In this document: positions 1 to 8,700 of the stretch, one piece after another
How positions within the stretch are numbered: the first letter of the stretch is position 1
How the letters are laid out: every line of letters begins with the position of its first letter
Assembly (NCBI GenBank): GCA_001804705.1
Contig: MHAY01000058.1
Span: forward strand, 1 to 52,946
DNA: 52,946 bases
Direction: 5' to 3'
Origin: Ignavibacteria bacterium RIFOXYC2_FULL_35_21
GTDB taxonomy: Bacteria > Bacteroidota > Ignavibacteria > Kapaibacteriales > UBA2268
Notes under the pieces: model-generated
Told to the model about the DNA's origin: nothing
The model's database searches: none
The model's input: the letters and a program-made list of their open reading frames with translations, nothing else
Translations under genes and position numbers: made by a program

Positions 1-74
1 CGCCGTATGCCGAACGGCACGTACGGTGGTGTGAGAGGACGGTAAGGGAAATAATCCCTTACCTCCTACTCGAT
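1..74 (+). mobile_element. 3' end of a group II intron (domains V and VI)
   Basis: The first bases match a bacterial group II intron domain V: GCCGTATGC pairs with GCACGTACGG including the two-nucleotide bulge, closed by a GAAC loop (about 2-27). If the first visible base belongs to the catalytic triad, the triad reads CGC as in class C introns; this is inference because the upstream partner is cut off. Domain VI follows: GTAAGGGA (42-49) pairs with TCCCTTAC (55-62), then CCTACTCGAT, the usual intron 3' end, with a likely bulged branch-point A at 68. The intron would end near 74, 18 bp from the stop codon of the convergent AIM24-family gene. The maturase ORF, if any, lies outside the window. 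Confidence 0.72.
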
Positions 75-92
75 TGGGATTGCCTCAATTAT

Positions 93-764
93 TTATGATT
101 TCGGTAAAAAAGGAATAAGTAGTTTTGCCAGGGCGCCAACATTCCTGGTTTGTACCCAAAGTTTACCGGGTCCCACGTATTCGCAAACAAGGCCTTCGCC
201 TGATGCAACAGTGGAGAATAAACCTTTTGCAGCTTTTTTAATTGTATAATTAACAGATTCCTCGAATGCAACGATATGACCGGTATCAACAATATATCTT
301 TCGCCCGGAGCTAGTTCTTTCATGAAAATCGCACCATAAGAATTGACGAAAAGCGTTCCTGTGCCTGAGATTTTTGAAAGGAAAAGTCCTTCACCGGAGA
401 ACAGTGCCTTCGCTGAACCCTTTGTCGAAAGCTCGAGTTCAGGGCTACCTGCGAGATAAGCACCAGCCTGTGTATAAATTGTCTGGTTGCTGAGTTCCAT
501 TTTGAGTATATCGCCGGGTGATGCAGGTCCAAGCACTACTTCGCCAGGACCATCAACAGCAGTGAATAAAGATGCAAAGAATCCTTCACCACCGACAGCA
601 GCTTTCAGTGTGCCGAATAAACCTTTCCCGGTAGTTTTAGCTTCAAGCTGAATCGAAGGAGACATCGACATCATTGCTCCTGCCTCTGCTCTGTATGACT
701 CACCCTTTTCAAGGTTAACCCTCAGAATAGTAAACACCGGTTCATTTTCTATTTTAAAATTCAT
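93..764 (-). CDS. AIM24 / TIGR00266 family protein
   Basis: A 223-residue protein of the AIM24 family (TIGR00266, formerly DUF124). It shows the family's Gly-rich beta-strand repeats: KTTGKGLFGTLKAAVGGEG near residue 45 and the echo KGLFSTVASGEGLVCEYVG near 185. Bacterial members are cytoplasmic beta-sandwich proteins of unclear function; mitochondrial AIM24 is linked to inner-membrane organisation. The ATG at 764 is preferred over the in-frame TTG just upstream because GGAG sits 5 nt before it. It is transcribed divergently from pfkA across a ~215-bp AT-rich gap that probably holds both promoters. A group II intron ends just beyond its stop codon. Length is normal. Function is not deducible from context. 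Confidence 0.85.
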   Translation of the reverse strand: MNFKIENEPVFTILRVNLEKGESYRAEAGAMMSMSPSIQLEAKTTGKGLFGTLKAAVGGEGFFASLFTAVDGPGEVVLGPASPGDILKMELSNQTIYTQAGAYLAGSPELELSTKGSAKALFSGEGLFLSKISGTGTLFVNSYGAIFMKELAPGERYIVDTGHIVAFEESVNYTIKKAAKGLFSTVASGEGLVCEYVGPGKLWVQTRNVGALAKLLIPFLPKS

Positions 765-979
765 CAAAACTCCATTTAATAGTTAAACAATTAGATATAT
801 ACTTCAAGAAATCATTTATTTCACTTTATGTATATTACAATTTAAAAATTATATGAGATTAAAAGAAAGATATTTAATAAAATTTTAATATAAACAGATA
901 GTTTTTCTTAAGTGAAAATTTAGTTAATTTTGGTTTTTACAAGGTTCATTATTAAAATCTTATCATAGAATCGGGGAAC

Positions 980-1939
980 ATGAAGAAAATTGCTGTTTTC
1001 ACAAGCGGGGGCGATGCTCCCGGAATGAATGCTCTGATACGTGCCGTAGTGAGAAGTTCCATAGCCAAAGGAATTGAAGTGTTTGGCATTGTGGGTGGCT
1101 TTTCAGGAATGATTGAAGGTAATATTATTAAGTTGGGTAGGAAAGAAACAGCAAACATCATTTCACTTGGTGGGACAATACTTAAGACAAGCCGCTCAAA
1201 GGAATTTATGCAGAAAGGCGGTAGAGCGGCAGCAGCTGAAAAACTCAAAAATAACGGAATTGAAGGAATTATTGCCTGCGGGGGGGATGGAACGTTTCAT
1301 GGTGCTCACGATATTTGGGAAGAGCACAAAATACCTATTGTCGGCACTCCGGGAACCATTGACAACGATTTATACGGCACTGACTATACTATCGGATTTG
1401 ATACTGCAATTAATACCGCCGCCGAGGCAATAGATAAAATAAGGGATACTGCCGATTCTCATGGCAGGGTTTTTATCGTCGAAGTTATGGGACGTCATGC
1501 AGGTTTTATTGCTATGGATGTAGGTATTTCTGCAGGTGCCGAATTCATTGCTGTTCCTGAGACTGTTACCAACCTTGACCAGCTTTACCAAAGAATTTTA
1601 ACTCAGGGGAAACAGCAAAGGACTATCGTCATTGTGGGCGAAGGTGATGAAGTCGGTGGAGCCACTACATTCGCACAAATTTTAAAAGACCAGTATGAAA
1701 TAGATGCTAAAGTTACTATACTTGGCCATATTCAGAGAGGTGGTAGTCCTACGGTTCGCGACAGAGTACTTGCAAGCCATCTCGGTGTTGCTTCTGTTGA
1801 AGCACTGCTCGCAGGAAAAACCGATGTGATGATTGGAGAAATCAATTCCAAAATTGCATATACTCCTCTCAAAGATACATGGTCAAAGAAAAAGCCGATA
1901 CATGAATATCAAATTCAGCTTGCTGATATACTTACATAA
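980..1939 (+). CDS. pfkA: ATP-dependent 6-phosphofructokinase
   Basis: Phosphorylates fructose 6-phosphate to fructose 1,6-bisphosphate, the committed step of glycolysis, in the cytoplasm. The 319 residues match the usual length of short bacterial PfkA. Visible motifs: N-terminal nucleotide loop TSGGDAPGMN (8-17), GGDGT (101-105), catalytic loop TPGTIDND (123-130, catalytic Asp128) and GRHAG (171-175), plus GHIQRGGSPT near 250. Gly in GGDGT and the PGTIDND context indicate ATP rather than pyrophosphate as phosphoryl donor, because PPi enzymes carry Asp and Lys there (family knowledge). GGGGA lies 5-9 nt before the ATG. The NAD kinase gene follows after 46 bp on the same strand, so co-transcription is likely. 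Confidence 0.96.
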   Translation: MKKIAVFTSGGDAPGMNALIRAVVRSSIAKGIEVFGIVGGFSGMIEGNIIKLGRKETANIISLGGTILKTSRSKEFMQKGGRAAAAEKLKNNGIEGIIACGGDGTFHGAHDIWEEHKIPIVGTPGTIDNDLYGTDYTIGFDTAINTAAEAIDKIRDTADSHGRVFIVEVMGRHAGFIAMDVGISAGAEFIAVPETVTNLDQLYQRILTQGKQQRTIVIVGEGDEVGGATTFAQILKDQYEIDAKVTILGHIQRGGSPTVRDRVLASHLGVASVEALLAGKTDVMIGEINSKIAYTPLKDTWSKKKPIHEYQIQLADILT

Positions 1940-1985
1940 AGAAGAATATGAAAAATAAAGTTATATTTAATTACCAGTCTTATAT

Positions 1986-2885
1986 ATGAAAAATATCGGA
2001 ATTTTTGAAAATAACGGGAAACCGGAAGCTATAAAATGGATTGACTATTCGCTCGGCATTCTTAGGAGCTATGGTTCCGAATGTGCCGTCCGGCCTGAGC
2101 TTGTTAATCTTTTAGATAAATTCAACAGAAGTTATGTTAAGTCTATTCCGCATGAAGAATTTGAGAAATTCGCCGATGTCGTGATTTCTTATGGCGGCGA
2201 TGGCACTATGCTTTCGGCGGCGAGAATCATGCTCAATTCGGTCATACCTATAATGGGAATCAATGTCGGAAAGCTCGGTTTTCTTGCCGAATTTTCAGTC
2301 AACCAGCTCGATAAATCGCTTAATGACCTGATGAAAGGCAACTACCGGGTGGTTGACCGCACAGTTATTGAATCGGATTTTGGCGAGGAAAAGATATTTG
2401 CACTGAATGATTTTGTAATCGAGAAAAAAGATTCTTCTCGTATGATAACTCTTGACGGATATGTCAACACACATTATATAGGCTCGCTAAGGGCAGACGG
2501 GCTCATAATTACTACTCCTACCGGCTCGACGGCTTATTCGCTTTCATGCGGGGGGCCTATTATCACTCCGGCAACTGAAGTTATTTGCATTACACCGATT
2601 TCGCCTCATTCATTGACTTTGCGCCCGCTGGTTATTCCGGATTCAAGCGAGGTTGCATTAGTTGTACATTCTCCTACAGGAGACGCATCGCTGGTTGCCG
2701 ACGGACAGATTAGAAAAATTGTCAAGAATGGCGACACGGTTAGAATCAGAAAATCGGATGCAAAGGTGAAACTTATAAAACCTCTCGAAAGCTCGTATTT
2801 CGACCTGATTCGTGCAAAACTTTTATGGGCTGTGAATGTTGTTGATAGTGAAAAGAATCCAGTCGAGGGAAAAATATTTGAATAA
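1986..2885 (+). CDS. nadK: NAD kinase
   Basis: Makes NADP+ from NAD+ and ATP in the cytoplasm. The 299-residue sequence has the diagnostic GGDGTML motif (70-76), NVGKLGFLAEF (93-103), and the Gly-rich NAD-binding segment with TTPTGSTAYS followed by CGGP. The C-terminal half has ITPISPHSL and RPLVIPDSS, typical of the NadK beta-sandwich domain. Length is standard. It follows pfkA after 46 bp with no terminator in between, so the two are probably one transcription unit. Downstream is a palindromic C-rich hairpin (2908-2933) and a copy of an FCB-type dispersed repeat before lgt. Confidence 0.96.
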   Translation: MKNIGIFENNGKPEAIKWIDYSLGILRSYGSECAVRPELVNLLDKFNRSYVKSIPHEEFEKFADVVISYGGDGTMLSAARIMLNSVIPIMGINVGKLGFLAEFSVNQLDKSLNDLMKGNYRVVDRTVIESDFGEEKIFALNDFVIEKKDSSRMITLDGYVNTHYIGSLRADGLIITTPTGSTAYSLSCGGPIITPATEVICITPISPHSLTLRPLVIPDSSEVALVVHSPTGDASLVADGQIRKIVKNGDTVRIRKSDAKVKLIKPLESSYFDLIRAKLLWAVNVVDSEKNPVEGKIFE

Positions 2886-2907
2886 AATAATCACCTATTA
2901 ACGGTAT

Positions 2908-2933
2908 TCCCCTCCTTTATTAAAGAGGGGAAA
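2908..2933. repeat. Palindromic CCCCTC hairpin
   Basis: TTCCCCTC and GAGGGGAA flank a short AT-rich palindromic centre just after the nadK stop codon. Related palindromes sit at 22273-22300, 28791-28814 and 52926-52946, always next to gene ends. They look like a dispersed repeat that may act as a transcription terminator in either direction. Confidence 0.6.
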
Positions 2934-2987
2934 TTTTGATAGAAGCGGAAAATCGGTGTGGTTGATAAAATATATTTACTAATTAAA

Positions 2988-3063
2988 AGTGATGTCAGCC
3001 TGAGCTTTGTCGAAGGCTTGCTGATACGAGGCTTTCACACTTCGACTAAGCTCAGTGTGACAT
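2988..3063. repeat. FCB-type dispersed inverted repeat (TCGA-AGCTC family)
   Basis: Two inverted half-copies surround the core CTTCGACTAAGCTCAGTGTG and its partner AGCCTGAGCTTTGTCGAAGG. Similar words recur at 36155-36235, 40993-41026, 42237-42336 and 52898-52923. It is an intergenic repeat of a type widespread in Bacteroidota-related genomes (established knowledge). No coding content. Confidence 0.6.
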
Positions 3064-3132
3064 TTTTTTCTTAAATTCAATATAAATTTAATTTTTCATT
3101 TTATTTCAAGAAGAAATTTAAGGTTTTTAATA

Positions 3133-3927
3133 ATGGACTTACTGGCAGCAATCAACTGGAATGCAGACCCTGAAATATTTCACATTGGCTCTATTTCTAT
3201 CAGATGGTACGGTCTTCTTTTTTCGATAGCATTCATCGCCGGTTACCAGATTATGTCCTGGGTGTTTAAAAGCGAAGGAAAAACACAAAAAGACCTCGAG
3301 GCTTTAACCATTACAATGATTATCTCGACTGTCGTCGGAGCAAGGCTGGGACATTGCTTATTCTATGACCCTGTCTATTACCTGTCTCACCCAATTGAAA
3401 TACTGATGGTCTGGAAAGGCGGACTTGCAAGCCACGGAGCCGCAATCGGCATTATGTTCGGATTATGGCTTTTTTCGAGAAGGCGAAAGAAAATAACCTG
3501 GCTCTGGGTTCTCGACAGGATTGTCATTGTGGGTGCTCTTGCGGGTGTATTCATCCGCACAGGTAATTTCATGAACTCGGAAATAATAGGAAGTCCTTCC
3601 AATTTACCTTGGTCAGTCGTGTTTCAGCACGTTGATGCAATCCCTCGTCATCCTGCACAGCTTTATGAAGCATTATGCTATCTTGCCATTTTTCTATTCT
3701 TGTTTTTCAGATATAAAAAATATAAATCGGCACTTCCCGATGGACAGCTTTTCGGCTTCTTTCTTACCACAGTTTTCACAGCGAGATTTTTACTCGAGTT
3801 CATCAAGAAAGAACAGGAAAGTTTCGAAAAGTCTCTCCCCCTCGACATGGGACAATTCCTCAGCATTCCATTCATCATTCTCGGAATTTATTTTTTATAT
3901 AGGGCATGGAAATTGAAGGAGAAATGA
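3133..3927 (+). CDS. lgt: Prolipoprotein diacylglyceryl transferase
   Basis: Transfers diacylglycerol from phosphatidylglycerol to the lipobox Cys of prolipoproteins in the inner membrane, the first step of lipoprotein maturation. The 264-residue polytopic protein shows the Lgt features ISIRWYGLLF near residue 22, GARLGHCLFYDP near 72, WKGGLASHGAAIG near 93 and the signature region RTGNFMNSEIIG near 136, with HPAQLYEAL near 174. At least six hydrophobic segments are visible. Length is typical. It serves the lipoproteins encoded in this genome, such as the one at 15031. It is followed after 40 bp by the AT-rich defence segment, so lgt marks the left edge of probably acquired DNA. Confidence 0.96.
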   Translation: MDLLAAINWNADPEIFHIGSISIRWYGLLFSIAFIAGYQIMSWVFKSEGKTQKDLEALTITMIISTVVGARLGHCLFYDPVYYLSHPIEILMVWKGGLASHGAAIGIMFGLWLFSRRRKKITWLWVLDRIVIVGALAGVFIRTGNFMNSEIIGSPSNLPWSVVFQHVDAIPRHPAQLYEALCYLAIFLFLFFRYKKYKSALPDGQLFGFFLTTVFTARFLLEFIKKEQESFEKSLPLDMGQFLSIPFIILGIYFLYRAWKLKEK

Positions 3928-3967
3928 ATTTATTAGAATGGTTAAATAATAATTATTTAGAATTAGT

Positions 3968-5122
3968 ATGGATAGAAAAGTAAACATAAAAACAAATCCC
4001 GCTGTTCTTAAATGGGCAAGAGAATCCTTAAACATAAGTAAGTCTCATGCAGTTGAGAGTTTGGATATTTCCACTAAACAATTGGAACAGATAGAATCTG
4101 GTGAATTACCTCCCACGATTGATGAATTAAAGAGTATGTCAAAAGCTTATAAGCGAACAATAGCAACTTTACTATTGAATGCTCCTCCTATTGAAAAACC
4201 TTTACCAAGGGATTATAGAACTATTGATTCTTCAAGAATAGGTTTATTTGATGAAAAAACTTTTATTGCAGTACGAAAAGCACGTGCTTTAACACAATCA
4301 CTATTAGAGTTATATAATGAATTAAATATAAAATCACCAGGATTTAATTGGAATGCTTCAATGAATGATAATCCCGCACAATTGGGTGTTCATTTCAGAG
4401 AACTCTTAAAAATAAATGAGATTCCTGCATTTGATGATAAAAATCTTTTTTTAGAAGCATGTATAGAAAAATTAGAAGAAGTTGGAATTGCAATTTTTCA
4501 ATTAAGCCTTACACAAGACGGAATAAGAGGTTTTTCTCTGATTGATGAGATTATTCCAGTTATAATATTAAAACGAAATGAGCAACCATCTGCAAAAGTA
4601 TTTACGTTATTTCATGAGTTGGGCCATATTTTGCTGAATGAAGGTGGCCTTTGTAATATTGCACTAAGCCAAAATGATCCAAAGATAGAGCAATGGTGTA
4701 ATACTTTCTCGGCAGAATTGTTAGTACCATCATCCTTATTAATGGAACAAGATTTATGTATTGAGTATAATCGGAAAAATCAAAAGGAATGGAAGCATAA
4801 AGATCTAGTTGAACTATCAAATAGGTTTAATGTTGGTCCATTAGTAATTCTCCGCAGACTTCTCACACTAGGTAAAACCACATCAGACTATTATAAAGAA
4901 AAACATGAAATATGGAATAAACCTCAATTTGGAAGAAGTCAACACCCAGAAGGTAGAAACATCGCAAAAGAAACTATTAAGGAAAAAGGTAGAAAATATT
5001 TATCACTTGTTTTCAGAGCTTATGATTTAAATAAAATTGATTTAAAAGATACTGCTGATTTTTTAGGTATTAAACTTTCATATATTACAAAAACTCGTCA
5101 ATTATTTAATTCATGGATGTAA
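3968..5122 (+). CDS. XRE-type HTH / ImmA-IrrE metallopeptidase, antitoxin-like
   Basis: The 384-residue protein has two parts. Residues ~8-75 form an XRE-like helix-turn-helix (AVLKWARESLNISKSH, then LDISTKQLEQIESGELPP). Residues ~150-290 form an ImmA/IrrE metallopeptidase domain with HELGH at 216-220 and a downstream FSAELLVP segment. Proteins of this architecture are site-specific proteases that remove a repressor, or antitoxins paired with PIN-like toxins (family knowledge). Its last 10 nt overlap the DUF4411 gene, the usual arrangement of COG2856/DUF4411 toxin-antitoxin pairs, so an antitoxin or regulatory role is the best inference. The gene is much more AT-rich than lgt, suggesting transfer. 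Confidence 0.86.
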   Translation: MDRKVNIKTNPAVLKWARESLNISKSHAVESLDISTKQLEQIESGELPPTIDELKSMSKAYKRTIATLLLNAPPIEKPLPRDYRTIDSSRIGLFDEKTFIAVRKARALTQSLLELYNELNIKSPGFNWNASMNDNPAQLGVHFRELLKINEIPAFDDKNLFLEACIEKLEEVGIAIFQLSLTQDGIRGFSLIDEIIPVIILKRNEQPSAKVFTLFHELGHILLNEGGLCNIALSQNDPKIEQWCNTFSAELLVPSSLLMEQDLCIEYNRKNQKEWKHKDLVELSNRFNVGPLVILRRLLTLGKTTSDYYKEKHEIWNKPQFGRSQHPEGRNIAKETIKEKGRKYLSLVFRAYDLNKIDLKDTADFLGIKLSYITKTRQLFNSWM

Positions 5123-5643
5123 CTTTACCTTTATATGCTACGGTTGGTACTGTTTACTTAATCGATACAAGTGGATTAATCAAACTTGAATCAACTTTTC
5201 CACCGGATGATTCAACATTTGAGGGATTATGGGAAGAAATTGATTATCTTATTAGTCTTCAGTGTTTTCGTATTATTGATTATGTTGAGGAAGAAATAAA
5301 CAGTTATGAAGGTGCTCGAGATTATCTAAAACGTTGGATTTCAAAGAAGAAAAAATTACTTGTTTATGAAACTACAATAGATTGTTACAATGCTGCAATC
5401 CCTATTATAAATGCTGAATACAATACAGGTTTTTTTGATTCTAAGAAACAAGCTGAAGGGAAAGAAGAGGCTGACCCTTATTTAATCGCCTATTGTAAAA
5501 TAAATAATTGTACACTTATTACTAATGAAAGTAAAATCAAACCCAATAAAATCCCTTCAGTATCACAAAAAAACGGTGTAAGATGTATTGATGTTTACGA
5601 ATTTCTTAAAGAAAGAGGCCTTAAAATGGAGCGTAAAAAATGA
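5113..5643 (+). CDS. DUF4411 PIN-like domain protein, probable toxin
   Basis: The 176-residue protein begins with a PIN-type strand and acid, VYLIDTSGLIKL (Asp18), has further acids at YVEEEINS (58-65) and EEADPYLIAYC near 117-127, and ends with a CTLITNES strand, the order expected of a PIN RNase core. It matches the DUF4411 family, normally encoded directly after an XRE/ImmA-type protein. The start codon lies inside the upstream gene (10-nt overlap), implying translational coupling. By family and context it is a likely RNase toxin of a type II toxin-antitoxin module. RNA cleavage is inferred, not shown. A type IIG RM gene follows after 138 bp. Confidence 0.82.
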   Translation: MDVTLPLYATVGTVYLIDTSGLIKLESTFPPDDSTFEGLWEEIDYLISLQCFRIIDYVEEEINSYEGARDYLKRWISKKKKLLVYETTIDCYNAAIPIINAEYNTGFFDSKKQAEGKEEADPYLIAYCKINNCTLITNESKIKPNKIPSVSQKNGVRCIDVYEFLKERGLKMERKK

Positions 5644-5781
5644 GCAAGGAAGTTGGAGGAGAAAAAAGGTTAGATTGAATAAATTTATTTCCACTTATAT
5701 TTTATCAAACAAGCAAATTCCTTAAATTGCTTTTTTTCTAATCTTATAGTTTAGCTGAATCTCAAAATTTGCGGCAGTTGA

Positions 5782-8700
5782 ATGAAACTAAAAGTAATTG
5801 AACCGAAAATAGCTCTCAATAAAGCTTTCTTAAAAGAAAAAGTTATCAGGAATGATATTGATATTTTTAAGAAAAACCTAAATATATTGTTAAAAAATAC
5901 TTATGAGGAGGATAGTGAAGAACACGATAAGGTAAATTTATTAACTTTCCTGAAAGAAACATACTACAAAGATAAATATGAGATAAATACAAAAGAAAAT
6001 ATTGACCTTGCTATTCATTTGGACAAATCATCAAAAAGTAATGTCGGAGTAATTATTGAGGTAAAGAGGCCATCCAATTATTCAGATATGATAACCGATG
6101 ACAATTTAAATACTCGTGCATTTCATGAATTGGTTTTATATTATATGATTGAAAGGGTAATTAATAAAAACATTTATATTAAAAATCTCATTGCAACGAA
6201 TATTTATGGTTGGGTTATATTCAGTTCGCAAGAATTTGAAAGACTTTTTTATAACAATAAAAAGTTCCTGAAATCTTTTGAGGATTGGCATAATAAGAAA
6301 ACAATTGATAAATCTACAAATTTCTTCTATGAGAGTATTGTTAAATCCTATATCACAAATCTTGATGAGGAAATAGAAGCTGTACATTTTGATTTTAGGA
6401 TGTTTCAGAATGTAATAGAAAGTGAAAATAGGGAAGATGATAGTAAGCTTGTATCCTTATACAAAATTTTATCACCGGTACATCTCCTCAAAGAATCATT
6501 CGCAAATGACAGCAATACATTAGATACAAAATTCTATTTTGAACTTCTTCATATAATGGGACTTGAGGAAACAAAAGAGAAAAGCAAAAAAGTAATCAGG
6601 CGTAAGCCTGAAGGCAAGCGTGACACAGCTTCTTTTATTGAAAATGCAATTAATATTATAAAAATTGAAAACAGGTTAAGCAAATTAAAAAATCCTGAGA
6701 ATTTTGGTGCAGACGAGGAAGACCAATTGTTTAACGTTGCTCTCGAACTTTGCATAAACTGGATGAACAGATGTTTATTTTTAAAACTTGTTGAAGCACA
6801 AATTTTCAAATATCACAGAGGTAATCCTGATTATAAATTTCTCGAGTATAAAAAGATTCCTGATTTCGATGAACTCAATAAATTATTTTTTCAGGTTCTT
6901 GCCATTAGGAATATTGAAAGAACCCTACCAATCAAAGAAAAATATGAGCATGTCCCATACCTTAACAGTTCTCTTTTTGAAATCAGCCCGCTTGAAGATG
7001 AAACTATTCGCATAAGCAGTCTTGATGATAATCTAAGAATAAAGACACTAAGCAGTACCATTCTTAAAGACAACCAAGGGAGGCGATTTAATGGAGAGTT
7101 GCATCCACTCGATTACTTATTCAGATTCCTCGATGCTTACGATTTCACTTCCGAAGGCTCAGATATTATACAGGAAGAAAACAAAACATTAATAAACGCA
7201 TCTGTTCTTGGTTTGATTTTTGAAAAAATCAATGGCTATAAAGACGGTTCTTATTTCACACCCGGTTTTATAACAATGTATATGAGCCGTGAATCCCTCA
7301 GGCTGGCAGTGGTTCAGAAATTTAAGGATAAATATGAATGGGATATTGATACATTCGATGACCTGAAAAACAAAACATGGCAAACGAGTAAAACTAAAGA
7401 TGTAAAAGAATATAATGAAGTGTTGAATAGTTTAACTATTTGCGACCCAGCAGTTGGTTCAGGACATTTTCTCGTATCCATCCTAAATGAATTTATTGCA
7501 ATTAAATCTGAACTTGGATTGTTATCCGATATTAATGGAAATAGGCTTTACGATTGTGAAGCTCATGTTGAGTACGATGAATTAATAATAACTCATAACA
7601 AGGGTTATGATGTTTTTGAATATTATGTTGAAGATTTAATAACTAATAGAGTATCGGATACACTACAGAGAATACAAAAGATAATTTTCCATGAAAAAGA
7701 GACAATAATTGAAAATTGCCTTTTTGGTGTTGACATTAATCCCAATTCTGTTAATATAGCTCAATTAAGACTTTGGATTGAACTTCTAAAAAATGCTTAT
7801 TACACTGAAGAAAGCAACTTCAAGGAATTGGAAACATTGCCTAATATTGACATTAACATTAAAGTCGGTAATTCTTTAATTTCTAAATTCGGTATTGCCG
7901 GCAAACTGAATGTTACAATTTCTGACAGAGAAGCAATAAAGCAGTATAAACAGGTTGTCAATGAGTACAAGAATTGTAAACATAAAAAGCAAAAAGAAAA
8001 ACTTAAAATCCAAATAGCAAACTTCAAGGATATACTTAGCGGAGGTTTGGTTGAACGAAGCAACAAATATTTCACATATACAAAACTTTTGAAAGAGTTT
8101 GCAAAAAAATTCAAACCGCCAAATATAAATCCAATGTTTGTTTCTGATGTAAAAGATGAATACAAAAGTGGAAATGAAAATAATAATAATGGTAAAAAAG
8201 ATTTAGAAGCAAGAATAATAAAACTGAAAGAAGAGATGGAGCAGGAAGAGCAAGACAAAAAAACAATCTATCGCAACGCTTTAGAGTGGCGATTCGAATT
8301 CCCCGAAGTTTTGGATGATGACGGAAACTTTATCGGATTTGATTTGATAATATCGAATCCGCCTTACATAAAAGAGTATGAAAACAGACAGGCATTTGAT
8401 GGAATAAGAAAATCTCCGTACTATCAAGGTAAAATGGACATCTGGTATATGTTTGCTTGTAATTCGATTGATATGCTGAAAAAATATACCGGCATTATTA
8501 CATTTATAGCAACAAATAATTGGGTAACAAATTATGGTGCATCAATTTTAAGAAATAAAATTATAAATGACACAAGAATAGAAAAATTAATTGATTTTGG
8601 TAGTTTCATGGTATTTGAATCAGCTGATGTTCAAACAATGATAATGATTTTACAGACTGATAAAATCACAGATAATTATGAGTTTGATTTTAGAAGATTA

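Noticed and set aside
7800-8258. 152-codon open frame on the minus strand inside the RM gene
   Set aside because: Opposite-frame shadow of AT-rich coding sequence: composition is Ser/Phe/Leu-rich low complexity, with no RBS, and motif-bearing frame on the plus strand.
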